64,000 nucleotides of DNA from Dryococelus australis (taxonomy: Eukaryota; Arthropoda; Insecta; Phasmatodea; Phasmatidae), in assembly GCA_029891345.1 (NCBI GenBank), contig CM057009.1, forward strand, positions 297,228,466 to 297,292,465. The letters run 5' to 3'. A program made the translations under genes and the position numbers. Under the pieces are notes generated by a model that was given only the letters and a program-made list of their open reading frames with translations, was not told the origin of the DNA and did no database searches. Shown one piece after another: positions 57,024 through 64,000 of this stretch. The first letter of the stretch is position 1, and the number at the start of each line of letters is the position of its first letter.

Positions 57024-59274
57024 GTCAGGTTATCAGTTACTTTGTAAGTCGTCCCTTGATAAACCTTCAGGCGTAACACTGGGGGGGACGTTAGTAAGCC
57101 CAATTCAATAGACCACATCATCTTGTAGTTGCAATATGTCTTGTTTGGTGTTTGTCTTCTCTGATTATTTCCCGTTGGATAAAATCAAGTTGGCTGGTAA
57201 CGAGATGTCCGTTTTTCAATAATTGTATTCTGATAGCGCATTAAGAAGCCCTATACGCTACAGTACAGATACGTGAGTAGAATGCCTAATCCGTCATGTC
57301 TTAGTATCCAATGTACTGCTTTAACAAAATAAATCACATAGGTTTATGTCCTAAATGTTTTGCTATGTAAATTTAAAATGAAATAGCCAAAATTCGTTCG
57401 TTGTTTCAGCATTGTTAATATGATATATATATTTTTTTTCAGGAGTGAAGTGAAAGAGAGATTTAACCTGTGTATATAAACTAGAAACAGTCTGCCGAAT
57501 ATAAATATACAGTAAAGTTGAATGACGAAAAAGTGATTTCATACGAACAAAAATGTTGTTGAGAATACTTTGCCATTTTTTTCAGTCAATAAATCCATTA
57601 TTTGCATCACTGTTTTATATAGTGCAAAATATCAATAACGTGATTGTTGTTTCTGTTCGGGAATATTTATAATAAGATTATTAATAACTTTTGTGTTGCA
57701 AAAATAATATGGCCAGTTACAAACGGCCAAAAATCAAGTTTTCCATCACAGAGAAAAAAATTCCTGTAATTATTATGGCTATATTATCTTAATTTTCTCC
57801 AAGATCCCTCTGTCCCACTCCCAAATGCCCCACCAATACGGAAAATTTATACACCCTATTCAAATACAAATAAGCCATTAAAATCTTTTACGAATAAACT
57901 AAAAATTATATATACTAAAGTTATATTATTTTAAAAGTAATTACCTATACCAAAGTAATTAAAAAATGAAAAATAAAAGTTCTTCTTAAATATATATTGC
58001 ATAAGATTTTCCATAGTACATTAGTACACGTTCTAATATATTTCAGAACAAATATCAAGGAATTTGAAAACAGTTTAGATGGAAATGCTCCATTTCACAC
58101 TATGCCCGCTAATTCGTAACTTGGGACTGCCAAACACCAAAACTGTAGCAGAAAGCGGAATCCAAGCAAGTCTCTTTAGCATTCTCAGGTATATGGGAAC
58201 AGCAATGAGACAAGCTGATGTTTACAGCGCTAAGATGAGAACTTCCCTCCAATACCCCTCGCTGGTGCTACACTAATCCTCAACAGCCGGCGTGAAAAAT
58301 GGGCGTAACTACAACAACGATATACCGTGTATCTTTCCGGTGAGAAAATCACGTTTTTCGGGCGACGTCCCTCCAACTCTTAACATTTTGTCTCGGGCAA
58401 GTAGGCCTAAATTTCACAATCCGAGCAAAACACGAACTTTTACGCACAAATAATTAGACTTTCTCTTTTTACTGCTTGCGTAAATATGACTACTTTAGAT
58501 CAGCCGCGCACATTTTCCTTACGCTAAACTCCCCCATAAAATGTCTCGTTTCATTTCTAACCTGAAAAGCCTAAATCTTGACCAATTATAGAAAATTGCA
58601 CTACATTCATGTGCATTCAGTTGAAAATTATTTTGCATGAGAAATTTTTCTTGGTGGGCATTACCAACACACCTATTTTCGCTCTGTTATTTATTCACGT
58701 TCATTTAAAATTAAATAATTTAATTTACAGAAAACGTAAGTATAAGTTCAATTTAACCTAAGATAAGATACTTTTATGTTAAAAGTATAAAAAGTTTGTG
58801 ACAAGTAGTATATTTACGAAACAGCAAAACATGAACAAACACTGTGATTTTTCAAAGCTTTGATTATGTAAGGCCGAAGAAACTGCAAATAGGGTATAGT
58901 TGCTGATACCAAATATATTTACTGCGAAAGTATTTGTCTACAGTTAACAATATTTATAATGTTCACGCGACCAAACTGCTCTTGCTACAAAAATCCGCAT
59001 GCGTTCCCTTGGACCAAATAACGTATTTAAAATAATGTTTTGAGTCAAACACCTATTTGGTTATTTTGACGTCAGCATGTATTTCGTACATGCAACCATT
59101 TCCCGACTACGTGATCAACTACTTATATGGTTGTCTTGAATTCCGTTTATTTCATGGTTGATTCAAATATTGTCTAAAACTAAGCAAATATTTCGCTAGC
59201 CGGGAAAACACTGACTTCAATATCCCAATTTATTGTAACAACAAAATCAAATGAACACATTACCGACATTCCTT
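57024..59274. other. Non-coding DNA with an inverted MITE piece
   Basis: GGCATTACCAACACACCTAT near 58,660 is the inverted interior of the CTATTCGCGG MITE family. The rest is unrecognised. Confidence 0.45.
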
Positions 59275-59522
59275 TATAGGCTATTCAATGTAAAGTGAGC
59301 ACTTTTCGAGGCCCTCCCAACAGGCATTACCCACTAATAAATATATCTTATTGCAGCCTCAGGCGTTAACTTCTGAGAGTGCTGAAATGTATACTCTGTG
59401 TTTATTGATCATATTGGAATGTTAATATAAAAAAAAAAAAACAGCAGGAAGATAGAAATTGGGCGAAAGAAAATTTTTCGAAGGGCCTTAAAAAGTGCTC
59501 ACTTTACCGTGAACAGCCTATA
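59275..59522. mobile_element. MITE, GTGAGCAC family, short copy 2
   Basis: TATAGGCTATTCAATGTAAA at the left and TTTACCGTGAACAGCCTATA at the right. About 248 bp, with an interior like 36237-36474. Confidence 0.9.
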
Positions 59523-59769
59523 GTTGGTTGTACTATTGCCGAGTTCAGCGAAAGTCTTTGTTAATAAAATATAACTCGATCGTTCGGTTGCAATCCGCGT
59601 GACAAATGCGATATAAGTAGCTCTTTTAGATATGGCTGGTGAAAAGTAATTTTGGTATGCTCAGTCACAACGATATCATTTCAAGTGAAAGCAAAAAGAA
59701 AACACACGTAAATTATGTAGTGGTTACGAAATAAGTATCAAATATATTGTCAGTCATAACTTAGTGCTC

Positions 59770-60015
59770 GTAGATTGGCGCCGAACTCCTTAGCGTAGTC
59801 GACTTCCACACCGGCTTATGGTACGAGGGGTCCGCGTTCGAGTTCCAGGTAACGCATGGGTTAACGTTTGTGGACGTGTATATGGATAACCCTCTATGGG
59901 AACAGGTCATCGATCATTGTGTAACGTCAAATATATATATCCCGGTACAAAAAAGTGAGTAAACTGCCCGCTCTCACAGTCAGTGATCTGGGTTCAAGTC
60001 TCGGCTCTGCTGTCG
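59770..60015 (+). mobile_element. Two tRNA-like/SINE pieces
   Basis: GGGGTCCGCGTTCGAGTTCC then AGGTAACGCATGGGTTAACG near 59,828-59,868 parallels family D. CTGGGTTCAAGTCTCGGCTC at about 59,988-60,007 is a second box B-like sequence downstream. Confidence 0.55.
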
Positions 60016-60311
60016 TCTGTTTTTCAATATTTACGTCATTGCGTATTATGACTCAACACGACGCTAGCATATCGAAAATTGTGATTTTTTTTTTTACATG
60101 TTGGCTAATGAAAAAGTGACCCTACGCGGAAATTTGTTTCTTTGCAATAAATTAATTGTTTTAAACAAAATTGCACTGCGTATGTCAAGCAACAGAGTAG
60201 ATATTTGACATAACACAACGTTTTTTAAAACTATCTTCTTTAGTTAAACTCATTAAATATTTATTTGTTACTTTCTGAACGTGATATTTTGTTGACAGGA
60301 ATAAATAATGT

Positions 60312-60492
60312 TGGAGCCGTGGTGGTTAGACTACTCGCCTCCCACCTTGGCAAACCGGGTTCGATTCCCAGCGGGGTCGCTCCTGGACGATGCCACTGTT
60401 CGACGGGTTTTCTCGGGAATGTCCCGTCTTCCCCACGCTTTCAATCCGGCGCTGCTCCATACTCGCCTCTAATCCAAGCGTTCTGAATTTAT
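60312..60492 (+). mobile_element. tRNA-derived SINE, family A
   Basis: GAGCCGTGGTGGTTAGACTA head, AAACCGGGTTCGATTCCCAG box B, and body GGGTTTTCTCGGGAATGTCC followed by CCGGCGCTGCTCCATACTCG. It lacks the segment CACATGTGGGAATCGTGCC present in the copies at 47560 and 63067. Confidence 0.88.
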
Positions 60493-61616
60493 TGTAGATC
60501 CACTGCCTTTATTAGTTTCTAACAAGAAACAGCTCAGAAGAAAAAAAAATTACTTTATGTGAACGGCTACAGACGTGATAATAGTAAGAGGATAACTATA
60601 ATATACCCGTAGATATCAGGAAGTGTGCCAAGCTGTACCCTATGCCTCATCAGCGCGCCAAATGTAAAATATATTCTCTGCTGCCAGTTCTCGGTGAAGA
60701 AAATTATGAATCCAAGTTGGCAAGGACAAATCCCTCTTACGGGAACTATGCAGCTGCGCGTTCCAAGGTCAAGAAATGAGGGAGCGATACGGGCGACAGT
60801 CACACGCACGCCTAGTGCCTCATCGCTCCTACGCGCAAGGCGTGCAGTGTTTCCGTCGTAACGCTGTACTGTGCAACTTGGATCTGTAACATAGGGGTTT
60901 TATTACACGATACGAAAGTCCACAGATTAAACTACATCCGTATATTTTAGTAATTTTTTCTTGCCGCTTAGGGAAACTGCATAGGTAAGCTTTAAAAATG
61001 AGATACTTGACCATTTTCACGATTTTCTCTCTCTCTCCAAGAATACACTTAATAACAAAAGGACAAAAATGACAAAAAGTCATATTTCCAGAACTTTTAT
61101 TTACCGACATACGCGTTTACGCGCAAAAACGATATCACAGATAACATTTCAGTACATGGGACTGCTAAGGTGGTTGCCTAGTGAGAGGGGTGTTTGTGTG
61201 AGCGAGGCAAAAATCGATGAAGTCCGGTCGATGTAAAGTGGTATCGCCTCTAAGCTCAGGTCATTCAACTAGCACACAATGGTTTCGTCGTGATCGTAGA
61301 ACTTCGGGAATTTCAGCAGTGAACATACAATTTGATTGGACGCGACTTTGTAGAAAAGTCCGATGCGTACATCCATTGTAATTTCGCATGTATCAGGTTT
61401 GATTATTCTGAGATACGGAAATTAAAAAAAGAAAAACGTTTTTAGCTCTGTGGAAGAGCATGGAAATATTATTTCCGATGTGCATGATGTCTTGAAAGGA
61501 GGCTTGCCTTCAGTCGTAGTCTCGAATGTCCTTTCTTTTCGCAGGTCAAACTTTTGGGGGCACGTTTAGTAGTTTGTTTTTTTTTTTTTTTTTCAAACAC
61601 GCTGCAAGAAATTTCA
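60493..61616. other. Non-coding DNA
   Basis: Nothing recognised. It ends in a T run at 61,577-61,593 next to the 48-bp array. Confidence 0.4.
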
Positions 61617-62000
61617 AGCACCAGGCACGTGAACGCCTCTAGGTCTGTTCTGCAACGACACGGAAGCACCAGGCACGTGAACGTCTCTAGGTCTGTTCTG
61701 CAACGACACGGAAGCACCAGGCACGTGAACGCCTCTAGGTCTGTTCTGCAACGACACGGAAGCACCAGGCACGTGAACGCCTCTAGGTCTGTTCTGCAAC
61801 GACACGGAAGCACCAGGCACGTGAACGCCTCTAGGTCTGTTCTGCAACGACACGGAAGCACCAGGCACGTGAACGTCTCTAGGTCTGTTCTGCAACGACA
61901 CGGAAGCACCAGGCACGTGAACGCCTCTAGGTCTGTTCTGCAACGACACGGAAGCACCAGGCACGTGAACGCCTCTAGGTCTGTTCTGCAACGACACGGA
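61617..62000. repeat. 48-bp minisatellite, eight copies, with higher-order structure
   Basis: Exactly eight 48-base units starting AGCACCAGGCACGTGAAC. The only change is GCC versus GTC after AAC, in the order C,T,C,C,C,T,C,C, meaning a four-unit block was duplicated. Because 48 is divisible by three, three frames stay open (for example TRHVNASRSVLQRHGS), but no flanking coding context exists. Confidence 0.97.
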
Positions 62001-63066
62001 AGCGCATCAACGCTTAAAGGAGACCACTGAATTTTCTACAACGAACGGCGACGTAACTAACTTCGGCCAATTTCTTACTGGCTATTTCGAGAGTTTGATT
62101 TAAAATGCGTGAATATACAACGAATACACTCTAACGGGGTTTTTATGCATGCTCAGCAATTTTTTTTTCTCACAATTTCCTGTTCGATAATTTTTTAAAT
62201 TTTGTTCAATTATCTTGTGGAAATGTTTCTAGCTTCATACGTACTTCCTCCATTGAAACGTGATAAAATCAACTGAAGTCTATAAAGAAGGCATTGCAAA
62301 CCTTACAGGAGAGTCTTAGAAAGACTGTATCCCTAAAATGCAGGAGCGACATGATGCGAGCCGGAGAAGAAGTGGGAGAGAGAGAGAGAAGCCGATAGGC
62401 GCTGCAGTGTTTCTATCCTTGATCCTGACATCTGTAGGAGGGTGCCAAGATTTCGCAGGCCACGGCCCCGCACAAGTACAACCATTCTTCTATATTAAAA
62501 GGTCAGTTTTATGGCGTAGTGACAAGATACCGATTATAAACTGTCAGTTTGGAAAATAAAATTCATCGTGTATATTTAGTGCAAACATGAGAATTTTAAC
62601 TACAAATATTTATTCGAGCAAATTTCAATAAGTCGTGTTATCACGAAGTTTGTTTATTAATGTCTTAAGTGTGGCTTTGTGCAGTTTCTTTGAAATCCGA
62701 CACGTGTCTTAACTGGGGTAAATTTTAATTTAGCTGTTTTCTCAATTGAAACGTGAGGCCTATCTCAAAACTTTAAATTGAAATACCAGCTAACCGCATT
62801 GAAAAGAATTTCCAAGAAACATATACGTATCACGGCATTCTAATAATATATATTTTACGGTGTATCCTAACGTTTTGATTTTGTTAAATTTTGAGATTTG
62901 TAGGAACAAATATAGCTGGTTGAATTCATTTTTGAAAAGTTATTTCGTTCGATTGCCATACTTTTTCCAGCCAGTTATTTCGTATCACAACGAAAAAAAA
63001 AAAAAAAAAAAAGCTGCAATACGCTACAAACTTAGAAATTGTAGAATATTCTTGAACTTCCTGAGT
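62001..63066. other. Non-coding DNA
   Basis: Nothing recognised besides an A run at 62,992-63,011 just before the next SINE. Confidence 0.4.
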
Positions 63067-63310
63067 GGGGCTGTGGTGATGTAGTGGTTAGACTACTTGC
63101 CTCCCACCTAGGAGAACTGTGTTCGATTCCTGGCAGGGTCGCTGCCAGAATTTCACATGTGGGAATCGTGCCGGACGATACCGCTGGTCCGCATGTTTTC
63201 TCGGGGATATCCCGTTTCCCCGCCTTTGTATTCCGGCACTGCTCACATTCTCAAAATATTTCACCCTCATCGGCTCTCAAGATCTCGTGAAGAGCCACTC
63301 AATTCTCTCC
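63067..63310 (+). mobile_element. tRNA-derived SINE, family A, fullest copy
   Basis: Head GGCTGTGGTGATGTAGTGGT, box B TGTGTTCGATTCCTGGC, body CACATGTGGGAATCGTGCC and TTTTCTCGGGGATATCCCG, and a tail with CACCCTCATCGGCTCTCAAG. It defines the family with the copies at 47560 and 60312. Confidence 0.88.
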
Positions 63311-63469
63311 ACTCAACAGCAGTTAAGTTGCCAACGAGCGAGGTGAAAGTAGTTCCACGACTTAATGTTATTACAAGTGTTAGGCAAACATTTGTGTATA
63401 TTGAAAATTTTTTTGCTTCCTTTTATTTTTATCCTATATAAGTGTAAGTATTACCCAAATTGAAAACAT

Positions 63470-64000
63470 TTAATTTTCTAACGATTTAACAGTTCCTCTA
63501 GACCGCGCATGTATGAAGTTATGAGGCCCATGGAAATGCTAATTACACTTGTGATGAAAAAAGAGCACACAATGTGTATATAGTCTATTCGCGGTTTCTT
63601 CACAAATTTTTAATCAAACGTTTAAAAAATCACTTATGTATTTCGTGTTTGGATGTTTCCTAAATATCACACGTATCACGACTATAAAATAGTTGTGATA
63701 ACATAAAAGTACCTTATTTTTGGTTAAATTGAACTTTAAATTATATTTTATCTACAAAAATATAATGTATTGTATAATTGAAAATTAATATGAAAGAAAA
63801 CAGAGATAATCTAGGTGTGTTGGTAATGCCTAGTAAGAAATAGTTGTTAAGTAAATTTTTTACACTGAGTGCGTACGAATGCGGCGCGTTGTTACTTTGG
63901 TGTAATTTTCTAGACTCGGTTAAGCTTTGTTTGTAGGAGGCGGAGGAATATCCTGGAAGAAGAACTTGGGCACCACGGCTTGAGAAAAGCTAGAAGTAGC
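63470..64000. mobile_element. MITE remnants: GTGAGCAC-family tail, then CTATTCGCGG family copy 2
   Basis: CGCATGTATGAAGTTATGAG at about 63,507 matches the 3' half of the GTGAGCAC family. From 63577 the sequence TATAGTCTATTCGCGGTTTC starts a second copy of the element seen at 37597, which runs to near the window edge. Confidence 0.7.

Noticed and set aside
61554..62030. Open frames of 127-162 codons on both strands
   Set aside because: They are produced by a 48-bp tandem repeat whose unit is a multiple of three.

Overview
The window is nuclear DNA of an animal, most likely an arthropod and probably an insect. It is AT-rich and dense in repeats. It holds tRNA-derived SINEs, miniature inverted-repeat elements (MITEs) and DNA-transposon relics of the Tc1/mariner, PIF/Harbinger and pogo types. 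I found no convincing intact host gene. The assignment to arthropods rests on the style of the transposons and of the Polinton proteins, not on a species marker.

Positions 1 to about 11,245 are one end of a decayed Polinton/Maverick (adintovirus-like) element, a virus-like self-synthesising DNA transposon. Reading along the window I see: a partial candidate minor-capsid gene (-); a packaging ATPase (+); an unassigned gene (-); a membrane-anchored adenain-type protease (-); a phospholipase-A2-domain gene (-); a gene with an acidic tandem repeat (-); a retroviral-type integrase with a chromodomain (+); the major capsid protein (+); a rearranged BRO-N fragment (-); protein-primed DNA polymerase B with N-terminal zinc fingers (-); and tandem terminal repeats. 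Integration, replication, capsid assembly, packaging and maturation functions are all represented. Every gene carries stops or frameshifts, so this copy cannot make the set.

The regulatory layout of the element is unusually readable. Two divergent gene pairs have start codons only 20 to 30 bp apart. A 13-base motif ending in ATG recurs exactly at three gene starts. Two hairpins with the same stem sequence sit just after the ATPase and capsid genes, facing genes on the other strand.

Positions 11.2 to 28 kb are non-coding with simple repeats, a 126-bp-arm inverted repeat and a five-copy 181-bp satellite. From 28 to 40 kb there are transposase relics: Tc1-like, Harbinger with its convergent Myb-like partner, and an internally deleted pogo-like gene. 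From 40 to 64 kb there are MITEs, SINEs and four further tandem arrays (14, 226, 148 and 48 bp units). One Harbinger-type MITE is nested in a tRNA-like sequence with a clear TAA target duplication, and one hAT-like MITE has many subterminal motif copies.
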